Made by a program: the position numbers and the translations under genes. A stretch of 64,000 nucleotides of DNA from JAWPMT01 sp965267435 (GTDB lineage Bacteria > Bacteroidota > Bacteroidia > Cytophagales > Cyclobacteriaceae): positions 6,696,001 to 6,760,000 of the forward strand of contig OZ253960.1 in the NCBI GenBank assembly GCA_965267435.1, given 5' to 3'. Position 1 is the first letter of the stretch. The number at the start of each line of letters is the position of its first letter. Positions 50,587 through 59,112 of the stretch are shown here, one piece after another. The notes under the pieces are model-generated. The model made no database searches and was not told the origin of the DNA. It saw only the letters and a list, made by a program, of their open reading frames with translations.

Positions 50587-51299
50587 TGGACATCATACCT
50601 GCGATAGATATCATCAATGGTCAGTGCGTACGACTGGAACAGGGCGACTATGGTAAGCAGACCACGTACCATTCGGATCCTCTCGAAGTGGCAAAGAGCT
50701 TTGAGCAGGCTGGACTCGAGCGACTTCACCTGGTCGACCTTGATGGTGCCAAATCGAAGCGAGTAGTGAACCTGCCGGTTTTGCAGTCAATTACAACGGA
50801 GACTTCGTTGTCTGTGGATTTCGGTGGTGGTGTCAAGACCACAGAAGAGGTAGAGAAGGTATTCGACGCTGGTGCGAAGCAAGTGACGGGCGGAAGCGTG
50901 GCGGCAAAGAACAGACCGCTCTTTGAGGAATGGTTGAGGGCGTTTGGAGGGGATCGAGTGATACTTGGCGCTGATGTGTTGGACAAGAAGATCATGGTGA
51001 GTGGCTGGCAGGAGGAGACGGATATCGACGTATTTGCCTTTCTCCGTCACTATGTAGATCAGGGTTTGAAGTATGTGATTTGCACTGATATTAGCAAGGA
51101 TGGCATGCTGGCGGGGCCTGCGATCGGATTGTACAAGGAGATTTTGCATGAGTTCCCAGGCATCAAATTGATAGCCAGTGGCGGAGTAAGTAGCTTCGAG
51201 GATCTGGTGCAGTTGAGAGAAGCTGGATTGCATGCTGCCATTCTGGGCAAAGCCATCTATGAAGGGCGCGTAACATTAAGCCAATTAGCAGATTTCTGA
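50583..51299 (+). CDS. hisA: ProFAR isomerase
   Basis: The 238-residue TIM-barrel enzyme isomerises ProFAR to PRFAR. The N-terminal IIPAIDIINGQCVRLEQGDY contains the catalytic Asp, with HLVDLDGAKS, VDFGGGVKTTEEV and the second catalytic Asp in the TDISKDGMLAGP loop. It is a paralogue of HisF and a distant relative of TrpF in the same transcript. It overlaps hisH by 4 nt and is 1 nt from hisF. Confidence 0.96.
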   Translation: MMDIIPAIDIINGQCVRLEQGDYGKQTTYHSDPLEVAKSFEQAGLERLHLVDLDGAKSKRVVNLPVLQSITTETSLSVDFGGGVKTTEEVEKVFDAGAKQVTGGSVAAKNRPLFEEWLRAFGGDRVILGADVLDKKIMVSGWQEETDIDVFAFLRHYVDQGLKYVICTDISKDGMLAGPAIGLYKEILHEFPGIKLIASGGVSSFEDLVQLREAGLHAAILGKAIYEGRVTLSQLADF

Positions 51300-51300
51300 T

Positions 51301-52056
51301 ATGCTCACGAAAAGAATCATACCTTGTTTGGACGTTAAAGACGGGCGGACCGTCAAAGGGGTCAACTTCGTTGGCTTGAGGGATGCGGGAGACCCCGTCG
51401 AGCTTGCACGACGCTATGCCCACGAGGGCGCTGACGAGCTGGTCTTCCTTGATATATCCGCTACGCTTGAGAAACGCAAGACACTGCTGAAGTTAGTCTA
51501 TGACGTGGCGGCGGCGGTCCATATTCCCTTCACAGTGGGTGGCGGCATTAGCACTATCGAGGATGTATCGGACCTATTGGAAGCTGGCGCTGACAAGGTA
51601 TCTATCAACTCAGCTGCGGTCAGACGACCTGAGCTAGTAGATGAAATTTCCAATCATTTTGGTGCTCAATGCCTGGTGGTGGCGATTGACTCGCGCCTTG
51701 TGAATGACACCGACTTAGTACATACGCACGGAGGCACCCGACCCACAGCGTTGGAGACGATCTCCTGGGCAAAGGAAGTAGATGGGCGTGGTGCCGGGGA
51801 GATCCTTCTGACTTCGATGGACCATGACGGTACGAAAGCTGGATTTGCCGACGACTTGACCAACAGGGTGAGCAAGGCTGTATCTATTCCCGTTATCGCA
51901 TCTGGTGGCGGTGGCCTTGTCGGGCACTTCACAGACATCTTTCAGAATAGTGAGGCGCAGGCAGCCCTCGCGGCGAGTATATTCCACTATAAGGAAATAG
52001 AGATCAAAGAAGTCAAGAGCGTCTTGAGAGACAACAATATCCCAGTGAGATTATGA
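51301..52056 (+). CDS. hisF: Imidazole glycerol phosphate synthase, cyclase subunit
   Basis: The 251-residue TIM barrel uses ammonia from HisH to form IGP and AICAR. Signatures: KRIIPCLDVKDGRTVKGVNF (catalytic Asp), LVFLDISA, VGGGISTIEDV, GADKVSINSAAV, GGTRPTALETISWAKE, LLTSMDHDGTKAG (second catalytic Asp) and IASGGGG. It overlaps hisIE by 4 nt. Together HisH and HisF form the usual channel enzyme. It is a duplicate-barrel relative of HisA directly upstream. Confidence 0.97.
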   Translation: MLTKRIIPCLDVKDGRTVKGVNFVGLRDAGDPVELARRYAHEGADELVFLDISATLEKRKTLLKLVYDVAAAVHIPFTVGGGISTIEDVSDLLEAGADKVSINSAAVRRPELVDEISNHFGAQCLVVAIDSRLVNDTDLVHTHGGTRPTALETISWAKEVDGRGAGEILLTSMDHDGTKAGFADDLTNRVSKAVSIPVIASGGGGLVGHFTDIFQNSEAQAALAASIFHYKEIEIKEVKSVLRDNNIPVRL

Positions 52057-52652
52057 AACCGGACTTTGAAAAAGGAAATGGACTTATACCGGCGATTGTG
52101 CAGGATGCAAGAAGCCGCAAGGTATTGATGCTTGGCTATATGAATGAGGCAGCCCTTGAAGCCACGAGGGAATCAGGCAAGGTCACCTTTTATAGTCGCA
52201 GCAAGGAGAGGTTATGGACGAAAGGTGAGACGTCTGGAAACTACTTGTTGTTGCAAAACATCGAGGTGGATTGTGATGGAGATACCCTGCTCGTCAGTGC
52301 GATTCCCGAAGGTCCCACATGTCACACTGGGACGGATACATGTTTTGGCGAAAGTAACGACGACCTCCATTGGTTTATTGAGCATCTGGAAGGCATCGTT
52401 CGGGACAGGAAGAATAACCCATCCGACAAGTCCTATACTTCTTCATTGTTCCAGAAGGGGATCAACAAGGTTGCGCAAAAAGTCGGTGAGGAAGCTGTCG
52501 AGCTGGTCATCGAATCCAAGGATGATAACGAGGAGCTATTTGTGAATGAGGCAGCAGATCTTTTATTTCATTACCTCGTATTGCTGGAGGCGAAGGACAT
52601 ACCCCTTCAGAATGTGTTGGCGGTTCTACACCAACGACACTCCTCAAGGTAA
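52053..52652 (+). CDS. hisI: Bifunctional phosphoribosyl-AMP cyclohydrolase / phosphoribosyl-ATP pyrophosphatase
   Basis: The 199-residue fusion has an N-terminal HisI domain (LMLGYMNEAALEATRESGKVTFYSRSKERLW, GETSGNYLLLQ, DCDGDTLLV, GPTCHTGTDTCF with metal-binding Cys/His/Asp) and a C-terminal HisE domain (KSYTSSLFQKGINKVAQKVGEEAVELVIESK). It carries out steps 2 and 3 of His synthesis. It is the last gene of the cluster. hisG, hisD, hisC and hisB are not in the window. Confidence 0.96.
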   Translation: MKPDFEKGNGLIPAIVQDARSRKVLMLGYMNEAALEATRESGKVTFYSRSKERLWTKGETSGNYLLLQNIEVDCDGDTLLVSAIPEGPTCHTGTDTCFGESNDDLHWFIEHLEGIVRDRKNNPSDKSYTSSLFQKGINKVAQKVGEEAVELVIESKDDNEELFVNEAADLLFHYLVLLEAKDIPLQNVLAVLHQRHSSR

Positions 52653-52729
52653 CTGGAAGAGTGAGTTTCTACTGGGCTTTGGCGGCACATGGCGAATATT
52701 AGGGTGCCAGAAATTGAGAGTGAGGGAAA

Positions 52730-52768
52730 ACCCTGAATCCGTCTGATTCAGGGTCTCAACCAGCTATA
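52730..52768. repeat. Hairpin repeat A
   Basis: ACCCTGAATC (52730-52739) pairs fully with GATTCAGGGT (52745-52754) around a 5-nt loop, then CAACCAGCTATA (52757-52768). On the minus strand it is followed by TTTT. Confidence 0.85.
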
Positions 52769-52881
52769 GACAAAAATACTTCTGACAAACAGAAGAAGAC
52801 TTTTGAATTTCTTTGAGAGTAGGAGAGCGCGTCTCTCTCACAAACTCTTACAAGATCAAAGGTGGAAAGTGTTGAGATTTC

Positions 52882-52915
52882 AATCCTGCCAAAATTGTTA
52901 CCGTTTCTGCCAAAA
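52882..52915 (+). repeat. TGCCAAA motif pair, copy 1
   Basis: AATCCTGCCAAAA (52882-52894) is followed by TTACCGTTTCTGCCAAAA (52898-52915). The same two motifs recur in reverse order at 53126-53165. Confidence 0.6.
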
Positions 52916-52917
52916 GC

Positions 52918-52961
52918 AAAAAACCCTGAATCAATTGACTCAGGGTTACCAACCAGCTATA
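52918..52961 (-). terminator. Hairpin repeat B, minus-strand terminator
   Basis: AACCCTGA (52922-52929) pairs with TCAGGGTT (52940-52947); the inner TCAATTGA is also palindromic. Read on the minus strand it ends in TTTTTT (52923-52918), so it can terminate transcripts from the 53872 gene. It also carries the CAACCAGCTATA tail (52950-52961) of copy A. Confidence 0.65.
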
Positions 52962-53125
52962 AAAACAATCGCATTTTGATAGAGACAAGAGCGATTGAGG
53001 ATTTCAATGTCTTTTGTATGGCGAATGAGCTGTCGACTGAAAACCTCTCGGCAGATCATTACCAGATTTCGGTAGCGGCGTCGACGCTGCTACTTACTCA
53101 CTGTATCGAAGTAAGTCAACAATCC

Positions 53126-53165
53126 TTACCATTTCCTGCCAAATCAATTTAAAATCCTGCCAAAA
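53126..53165 (+). repeat. TGCCAAA motif pair, copy 2
   Basis: TTACCATTTCCTGCCAAA (53126-53143) then AATCCTGCCAAAA (53153-53165). It repeats the motifs of copy 1 in swapped order, 21 nt from the end of the deiodinase-like gene. Confidence 0.6.
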
Positions 53166-53185
53166 TGGAATCGATTCGTTGGAAG

Positions 53186-53872
53186 CTATGTGTAGAATTC
53201 AGAGATAGCCTCCAGGGGTTTCCGGGTGAGATTAGGAACGTAGACCTCTTCCTCGGCATAACCAATCGGTAGCAGTAGAAACGGCCGCTCATTTTCCGGA
53301 CGATTGAGGATGTTGGACAGGAAGTTCATAGGACTGGGCGTATGTGTCAACGTTACCAATCCTGCCTCGTGAATGGCAGTGATGAGCATGCCAGCAGCAA
53401 TGCCCACAGACTCATTGACGTAGTAGTTGTTCACCTTTTGGTCCTCTTCACCTTTTTCATAGACCTTCTTGAAAAGAATAATCAGCCAGGGGGCATTTTC
53501 GATGAAGGGTTTGTGCCAGTCAGTGCCGATAGGCTTGAGGTCATCAAGCCAGCGCTCAGACATTCGGCCGTGGTAGCTGTCATATTCTTCCTTCTCGGCG
53601 GCTTCCCGGATTTTCTTCTTGATGTCGGCGTCGGACACAGCGCAGAAGGTCCACGGCTGCTTATGTGCGCCAGAGGGAGCGGTAGAGGCGGCGAGGATTA
53701 GGTGCTCTATCAGTTCCCGGGACACGGGGCGGTCGGAGATCTCGCGCACTGTTCGTCTTTTGTCCATCCATTCATAAAAGGATTTGGCTTTGCTTTCAGC
53801 CTCAGGAAGGGAGTAGCTTTCGCGATGATATCTGATGTGTTCGTGACCGTTGATAAGAATCTTGTCGGACAT
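53186..53872 (-). CDS. Iodotyrosine deiodinase-like nitroreductase-fold flavoprotein
   Basis: The ATG at 53872 (MSDKILINGHEHIRYH) gives 228 residues; a GTG three codons earlier is less likely. The fold is a nitroreductase FMN dimer with RRTVREISDRPV and TAPSGAHKQPWTF. The active-site lid reads EEYDSYHGRMSERWLDDLK then WHKPF; Glu96, Tyr100 and Lys121 match the substrate-binding Glu-x3-Tyr and the Lys 21 residues later of iodotyrosine deiodinase (IYD). The rest also follows IYD (APWLIILFKKVYEKG, AGLVTLTHTPSPM, RKPLEAI). Bacterial IYD homologues dehalogenate halotyrosines. It is probably cytosolic. Substrate assignment needs an assay. Confidence 0.88.
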   Translation of the reverse strand: MSDKILINGHEHIRYHRESYSLPEAESKAKSFYEWMDKRRTVREISDRPVSRELIEHLILAASTAPSGAHKQPWTFCAVSDADIKKKIREAAEKEEYDSYHGRMSERWLDDLKPIGTDWHKPFIENAPWLIILFKKVYEKGEEDQKVNNYYVNESVGIAAGMLITAIHEAGLVTLTHTPSPMNFLSNILNRPENERPFLLLPIGYAEEEVYVPNLTRKPLEAISEFYT

Positions 53873-53900
53873 AAGAGTCACTTTGGGTTTGATGCAGCCT

Positions 53901-53908
53901 CAAAACTA
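53901..53908 (-). promoter_or_regulatory. Candidate -7 element of the deiodinase-like gene
   Basis: TAGTTTTG (minus strand) is a perfect TAnnTTTG, 28 nt upstream of the ATG at 53872. No TTG at -33 was found. Confidence 0.45.
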
Positions 53909-53944
53909 ATTGGTGTTGAGATACTTCGTGTTGAAGTAGCCATG

Positions 53945-53965
53945 AAAACCCCGTCTTGTCGGGGT
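53945..53965 (-). terminator. Intrinsic terminator of the gene at 53971-54729
   Basis: On the minus strand ACCCCG, loop ACAAGA and CGGGGT form a perfect 6-bp stem followed by TTT, 5 nt after the stop at 53971. Confidence 0.7.
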
Positions 53966-53970
53966 GGGGG

Positions 53971-54729
53971 CTAATTCATTTCCCGATGTCCATCCAAATA
54001 ACTCGTGAGAGATCGCCAAATGTCCTCCACATCGGTATAGGCATGCACCTGCGGATAACTTTGATTGTACTCTATGAGCAGGGCATTGAGGTGCCTTTCC
54101 TCTATGTTGTACTTGGCCATCAAACTGTCCCTGACTGCCCCGTCATTGACGAAGAGCTGAAACGTCATGGTCTGCGATGTGTTTTGTTCAGCTTGTTGCG
54201 CTTGTCGTGCCTCTTTCTGGGTGAAGAAGGATATTGGACCATACAGCACCGCCGATGGTCCTGGGACTGGCTCTCCTGGAGCGGGTGTGCCTCCGCCTCC
54301 TCGCACGCTACCTGCTCGTACCGGTTTTTTGGCAGCACGCTTCTCTACACCATCAATGTCGAAGGGCTGTCCCTGATAGCGGGCGGGTACCTTGTACTTG
54401 TGATTGGCCAACACATAAACGGCATCCAATTGGACGAAGTCCGCGGGAAGTTTAACACTGATGTAGCGGCTATTGAAAACAGTGTCAACGGCGATTTCCA
54501 GGGACTTGAAGCCTACGTGTGAGAAGACCAGCGTATCCAGGTCACCAGCCTCCATCGAGAAGAAGCCGTTGACCTTGCTCACCGTACCCTCCATCTCCTG
54601 GTGTTTCACGGCTACGTGCGCGAATGGTATGGCCTGGCCAAGTTCGTCCCTGACAAAACCCTCAACTGTTACCTGCCCCCAAGTCCATTGGGAGAGCACC
54701 AGGAAAAAACCGCATATTATCCATCTCAT
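53971..54729 (-). CDS. Carboxypeptidase-regulatory-like domain protein
   Basis: The ATG at 54729 starts MRWIICGFFLVLSQWTWG, a signal peptide; a TTG upstream gives three more residues. Residues 20-105 are a CarboxypepD_reg-like beta sandwich (VTVEGFVRDELGQAIPFAHVAVKHQEMEGTVSKVNGFFSMEA). Such domains occur at the N-terminus of SusC/TonB-dependent receptors, but no receptor follows. The middle has a Pro/Gly-rich linker (about residues 130-155) and the C-terminal part (KEARQAQQAEQNTSQ onward) is helical. Function unknown. It is read toward a good terminator. Confidence 0.75.
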   Translation of the reverse strand: MRWIICGFFLVLSQWTWGQVTVEGFVRDELGQAIPFAHVAVKHQEMEGTVSKVNGFFSMEAGDLDTLVFSHVGFKSLEIAVDTVFNSRYISVKLPADFVQLDAVYVLANHKYKVPARYQGQPFDIDGVEKRAAKKPVRAGSVRGGGGTPAPGEPVPGPSAVLYGPISFFTQKEARQAQQAEQNTSQTMTFQLFVNDGAVRDSLMAKYNIEERHLNALLIEYNQSYPQVHAYTDVEDIWRSLTSYLDGHREMN

Positions 54730-54797
54730 CACATACAAATAACGTCATTTTTCGCTGTTGCATTCCGGATGGATGGTCCTTTTGCCGTCGGTGGGAA

Positions 54798-55349
54798 TTA
54801 TTGCCAGGAGTCCTCGACCTGATCGACGATCTCCTGCATTTTAGAAGTAGTGTAGCTCCCTGAGGTCGTATAGACGATTTCGCCCTGGGGATTCATCACA
54901 AAGAAGTAAGGCACGTCATTTCCCTGGAAGTCGAGGGCTTTCTTATACGTCTTGATATCACCCTTGTAGAACAATACGTGCGGCCGGAGCCGTTCGTCGA
55001 TGCCGGCTTGCACCTTTTTCATCGTCGATTTATATGCTGCTCTCTTCACACCGGTGAACATAGGTATGAAGTATACGTTCACGTCGTAATTCCCTGCGAA
55101 AAGTGAGGGCGTCTCCGGTTTGTGAATGAATGTGTTGTAAGCTGGCGAGAACCACGTCTTGAGGTGTTTCTCTGACTTTTTGGAGTAGGCGAGTCCAATG
55201 ATCGAATACTTACCCTCCAGTGCTTCTGGAAGTGTGAGTTCCTGATTGTTCAGGGTTTCAGCTTCCATTGCAGGAAACGGTCCCCCTATTTGGGCATACG
55301 TGAGTGTCGATAATAGCAGCGCCAGGGCTGCAGAAAAGAAAACTTTCAT
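54798..55349 (-). CDS. Secreted thioredoxin-fold protein without CxxC
   Basis: The ATG at 55349 begins MKVFFSAALALLLSTLTYAQ, a signal peptide; a longer frame upstream is not used. The mature domain of about 160 residues has a thioredoxin-like outline: YSIIGLAYSKKSEKHLKTWF, VNVYFIPMFTG, DVPYFFVMNPQGEIVYTTSGSY. The usual CxxC is absent (the loop reads Y-S-K-K-S-E-K), and the mid part (KKVQAGIDERLRPHVLFYKGD) resembles ATP10-type proteins. It is likely a folding, binding or assembly factor rather than an oxidoreductase. It lies between the carboxypeptidase-regulatory-like gene and the metalloprotease in the same direction. Confidence 0.7.
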   Translation of the reverse strand: MKVFFSAALALLLSTLTYAQIGGPFPAMEAETLNNQELTLPEALEGKYSIIGLAYSKKSEKHLKTWFSPAYNTFIHKPETPSLFAGNYDVNVYFIPMFTGVKRAAYKSTMKKVQAGIDERLRPHVLFYKGDIKTYKKALDFQGNDVPYFFVMNPQGEIVYTTSGSYTTSKMQEIVDQVEDSWQ

Positions 55350-55369
55350 CTTGGCGTGTTTATGTGTGC

Positions 55370-58300
55370 TTATTCTTTGTAGAACTTCTGAACTTGAAGT
55401 AGGTCGGATCCGGCTCGGATTTGGAGAAAATATAGTCCCGTGGGTAAATCTGTCACCTCGATATACTGCTCTTTCAGCGACTCGATTGCCAACTTCTTCA
55501 CCTTGCGGGATTGTACATCTGAAATCACCAAATGCGTGGCATCTGTCAGGGCCGCTGAGGGAATTCGGAGCCATTGACTCGCAGGGTTGGGGTAAACATG
55601 TTCCTCAAGTGGTATGTCATCGATTCCCAAGACTGTGAGTAACACGGTATTGGAGGGCTCAGAGTTCCCTGAAATGTTAAACGCCCGGATTTGGTAGGCG
55701 TAGTCCGTTCCTCGCTCCACCTCGTTGTCGATGTAGGTCGTAGTATTGGCAGTGGTCCGACCTATTTCCTGAAAATCCTCTAAGCCGCCGTCTGCTCTTT
55801 CTACAACGAAGCCCTCCTCTATGTCATCATTGTCTGTCCAGCTGAGTGTCACGAAACCTGATGATTGCTGCTCAGTCAGATCCGACGGTGGATTGGGGAT
55901 TTGTGGCAGTGACGTGATGGGCGAGATATTGGAGTAGTCCGACACGGTATCGGCAATGATTGCTCGAACCCGGAATGAATACTTCGTTGTCGGGGCCAAA
56001 TTAGTTACTGTGGTGCTATTGACGTTCTGGGCTGTATTCCCCAGTGGCTCAAAGGCGCCATCTTCTACGGCGATTTCCACTTCGTAGCCGTCATTGGTCT
56101 GTAGATTGGTCCAGCTGAGATCGACCTGTCCGGGCTCAGATGCGCTGGACAGTAGCCAAATGGCCTCTTCAAATGTGCTGACAACAAGCTTCCATCCGTT
56201 GAGCGTGCCGACGTCTCCTGTGAAGTCATCTGAGACCTCCAGAACCCAATCGCCCAGTGCCGACTCACCATCAAAAGCGCTGAGCGGTTGTTCGGGCTGA
56301 TAAGCCTGCCCATCGGTAGGTGGGCACGGGACACCAAAGGAGGCTTCATCGTCAAATGTGATGAATACGTTGTCGTCACTACTGCATTCGCCGGACATCA
56401 GCAGTACACTCGTGTTGGAGGGTGAGGTAAGTGTGATTGAAAGGTCGCCGACAAATGAATGGGTGATGTCCAGATCCTTCACGTCAATATCTGATACCTC
56501 CAATTCAGAATTGATGGTGATCGTAGAACTAATAGTACTTACATCGACGATTGATATGGGGACGTCCTCTGCGGCCAATTCAGTAGTTCCCAGATTTGAT
56601 GTAATGAAAAGGCTTTGTGCAAATGGCCCAACCCCGCAGGTATTTGTGGTGGCCACACGCCAGAAGTAGGTCGTTTTTGCTTCCAGATCTTCGCTAAGTG
56701 CAAAGGAGGTCGTTTGCAGATTGTTCTCCTGTACTACTATTTCTTCAAATTGATCATCTGCGGCTAGTTCGAATGTGTAACCGTCTATGTTCTCAATAGC
56801 ACTCCACGTGAACGTTGTGAGTAGTGAGACGCTCGTCTGTTCATGGAGGGGATTGAGGAGGTTAGGTGCTTCGGTCGGTGTTTGTGCAAAACCGAAATCT
56901 ATTACATGCTCCCTGATGCTACCTTCCGCAGAAGCTGACATGGTCAGACTTCCATTACCGGTAAATCCGCCATCATTTACAATTCTCAGCGTTGTACTGC
57001 TTCCAGGGGTCACCGCACTGCTTCCAAGGTTCAGTGACAACCCTTGTGGGGCATCTTCTGAAGACAGTGTCACCGCATTGCTGAAGCCATTGATAGCCAC
57101 GACCTGAAGTTCGAACTCCAACGTATCCCCACAGGTGGTTTGGGGTACTTCCTTGATCAAGAGATCGAATCCTTCTTCCTGTGTTTCTTCAATGACGAAT
57201 CCTGTGGAATTGATATTGTAAAAGATGTTCCCTACAGATGAAACCATGATCCTTGTATCGGAGGAGGGGGTATTGGGTAACACCACGTACTCTGCGCCGT
57301 CATTGGTAGTGCTCTCCTCCAAAATACTGGTAAAATTCAGACCTCCATCCTCGGACAAAGCAATACTCACAAATTCGCAGCTTACGGGCTCCAGGTTGGT
57401 ATTGGCTACGTCCCACTCGACCAGGACGACACTGCCGCCGGCCAACGTGTCAGCAGTACTTTGAGACGTTACGATAAAAGGCCCTGCATCATCGGTCGCG
57501 TCGATCGTCAGATCTTCACTGGCAGTGCCTCCACCCAAAGCGCTATTATCCCTTAGGGTAATGCGAAAATTCATTTCACGAGTGCTACTTGGTAAAACCT
57601 CACCCTTTACCGTACCTTCTCCCAAAACCGTGGAAAGCGAGGGTAGATACCTGACTCCGGAGGTCGTAGGTTCAAAGCTCCGAAAGAGTGGCGCTGTACC
57701 TTGAGGATCAGAGGGCGCTCCTGCCTCCCCAGTATCCATCTGTTCCCACGTAAATGTCAACGAATCTCCATCTGTGTCGGTACCTGAGGCGGTCAGCTTA
57801 AAAGGCGTGGAGATGGGGATTACCTGTCCTCCTTCCATGACCTGCAGTTCTGGAGGCGTATTGCTGGACGCGGTCGTCTCTGGGCAAGTGCTTCCGCCAC
57901 CGATCTCGATAAAGTCGAACATTTGTTCCAGTGAGGCCGCGTGGAAGTAGGGGTCACTATTGTCCTGTAGATCGTCTGTTCCGCAAATGCCGGCGTAGGC
58001 CATTATCGTTGATCCGGATCCCGGTTCCACGGCGGTGGAAGAGTTTCGCTGGGATTCGGTACACGAACTTTCAGTGCCATTCCATGTGTGTGTGGCACTG
58101 AATTGATGGCCGATCTCATGGGCCACGAAATCCACTGCAAACGGATCGCCCTCGGGGGGGCTGGTACCAGTGATTCCCCGGGCTTTTGATTGGTCATTGC
58201 ATACCACGCCTAAACTCGCCAGTCCCGTGCCTAGGCCGTCTCCGGGGTTTGTGAAAATGTGGCCAATATCATAGTTCTCCGAGCCGATGACGTCATCAAG

Positions 58301-59101
58301 GTTGGTTTGGTTGGCTGTCAAAGCCGCACTTACTCCCAGGTCCTTGTATGGGTCGGTGGCGCCATCGACATAGATGATGGCGTCGTTCTCGGCCACGAGC
58401 TCAAAGGTCACGGAAAGGTCATTTTCGTAGATCCCGGTCATTCGATTGAGTGTGGTGATGATACCAGCGAGTGCACCCTCTACTGTCCCTCCGAAGTGGT
58501 CGGTGTAGAGACTGTCGGCAGCGATGGCGATTCGATATTTTCGAAGCTGCGTACCTGTGGTACGTGCCGCCGTTTGCGACTTTCGAATTTCGATTTTGTT
58601 TTGTCCAAAGGTCATCACAGGCTCCTGCTCTTCGAAGTGCTTTTCATGTTTGTGTTTCTTGTAGTCACTCGAGTAATAACTCACATAATGATCCGCTTCG
58701 GGATCGACGAAGATGGTGCCTTGATGGGTGAAGGCGATGGCGTGAAAGCCGCCGGGGTCAACGTTGATTCTTATTGTCTCGCCGCGATCATTTTTCCCTT
58801 TGTAGACCTTAAGGTTTGGAAATTTCCTCTGCAACTCAGGGTGTAGAAGCCCGGCGGTCTCGATCGTGAATTGCATAAGCTTCCCGTCTGGTGTAGGTAG
58901 ATCGAAAGGCTTGAGTCTTACCTGGCTCGAGGGAAGGCTAGCCTCGAGCAAACTTCGATCGAGTTCCACATGATAGTTTTCGAACGAGGACCACTCCGTA
59001 GATTCAGTACGTTGTGACGACGGCTCCCATTGCTGCCAGAGGGATACTTGACTCTGTGCGGAATAGGAAATGAGAAATGACAAAAAAAGAACTCTTCTCA
59101 C
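55370..59101 (-). CDS. Secreted reprolysin-like zinc metalloprotease with P-domain, Fn3 repeats and T9SS tail
   Basis: I place the start at GTG 59101 (MRRVLFLSFLISYSAQSQ), 11 nt after the stop of the lipoprotein gene; longer frames run into that gene. The 1243-residue protein has a propeptide (about 20-180), a catalytic domain with H328-E-I-G-H332-x5-H338 and the Met-turn IMAYAG, then a PKD-like segment, a P-domain (SHSFVGDLSITLTSPSNTS to VLEVSDDFTGDVGTLNGWKL) and two Fn3 domains. It ends with a T9SS sorting domain (VYPNPASQWLRI to QVQKFYKE). It is a gelatinase- or pappalysin-like extracellular protease. Confidence 0.9.
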   Translation of the reverse strand: MRRVLFLSFLISYSAQSQVSLWQQWEPSSQRTESTEWSSFENYHVELDRSLLEASLPSSQVRLKPFDLPTPDGKLMQFTIETAGLLHPELQRKFPNLKVYKGKNDRGETIRINVDPGGFHAIAFTHQGTIFVDPEADHYVSYYSSDYKKHKHEKHFEEQEPVMTFGQNKIEIRKSQTAARTTGTQLRKYRIAIAADSLYTDHFGGTVEGALAGIITTLNRMTGIYENDLSVTFELVAENDAIIYVDGATDPYKDLGVSAALTANQTNLDDVIGSENYDIGHIFTNPGDGLGTGLASLGVVCNDQSKARGITGTSPPEGDPFAVDFVAHEIGHQFSATHTWNGTESSCTESQRNSSTAVEPGSGSTIMAYAGICGTDDLQDNSDPYFHAASLEQMFDFIEIGGGSTCPETTASSNTPPELQVMEGGQVIPISTPFKLTASGTDTDGDSLTFTWEQMDTGEAGAPSDPQGTAPLFRSFEPTTSGVRYLPSLSTVLGEGTVKGEVLPSSTREMNFRITLRDNSALGGGTASEDLTIDATDDAGPFIVTSQSTADTLAGGSVVLVEWDVANTNLEPVSCEFVSIALSEDGGLNFTSILEESTTNDGAEYVVLPNTPSSDTRIMVSSVGNIFYNINSTGFVIEETQEEGFDLLIKEVPQTTCGDTLEFELQVVAINGFSNAVTLSSEDAPQGLSLNLGSSAVTPGSSTTLRIVNDGGFTGNGSLTMSASAEGSIREHVIDFGFAQTPTEAPNLLNPLHEQTSVSLLTTFTWSAIENIDGYTFELAADDQFEEIVVQENNLQTTSFALSEDLEAKTTYFWRVATTNTCGVGPFAQSLFITSNLGTTELAAEDVPISIVDVSTISSTITINSELEVSDIDVKDLDITHSFVGDLSITLTSPSNTSVLLMSGECSSDDNVFITFDDEASFGVPCPPTDGQAYQPEQPLSAFDGESALGDWVLEVSDDFTGDVGTLNGWKLVVSTFEEAIWLLSSASEPGQVDLSWTNLQTNDGYEVEIAVEDGAFEPLGNTAQNVNSTTVTNLAPTTKYSFRVRAIIADTVSDYSNISPITSLPQIPNPPSDLTEQQSSGFVTLSWTDNDDIEEGFVVERADGGLEDFQEIGRTTANTTTYIDNEVERGTDYAYQIRAFNISGNSEPSNTVLLTVLGIDDIPLEEHVYPNPASQWLRIPSAALTDATHLVISDVQSRKVKKLAIESLKEQYIEVTDLPTGLYFLQIRAGSDLLQVQKFYKE

Positions 59102-59112
59102 GGGCTTTATTG

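Larger units (their letters stand above)
52653..53185. other. Gene-free region with hairpin and TGCCAAA repeats
   Basis: The 533 bp between hisIE and the deiodinase-like gene hold two related hairpins (52730-52754 and 52922-52947), each followed by CAACCAGCTATA, and two inverted-order pairs of TTACC-TTTC-TGCCAAA and AATCCTGCCAAAA motifs. A 96-residue open frame (52862-53152) runs through the repeats and looks spurious. Confidence 0.6.

Noticed and set aside
52862..53152. 96-residue plus-strand frame after hisIE
   Set aside because: It runs through the hairpin and TGCCAAA repeats and has no protein-like composition or family.
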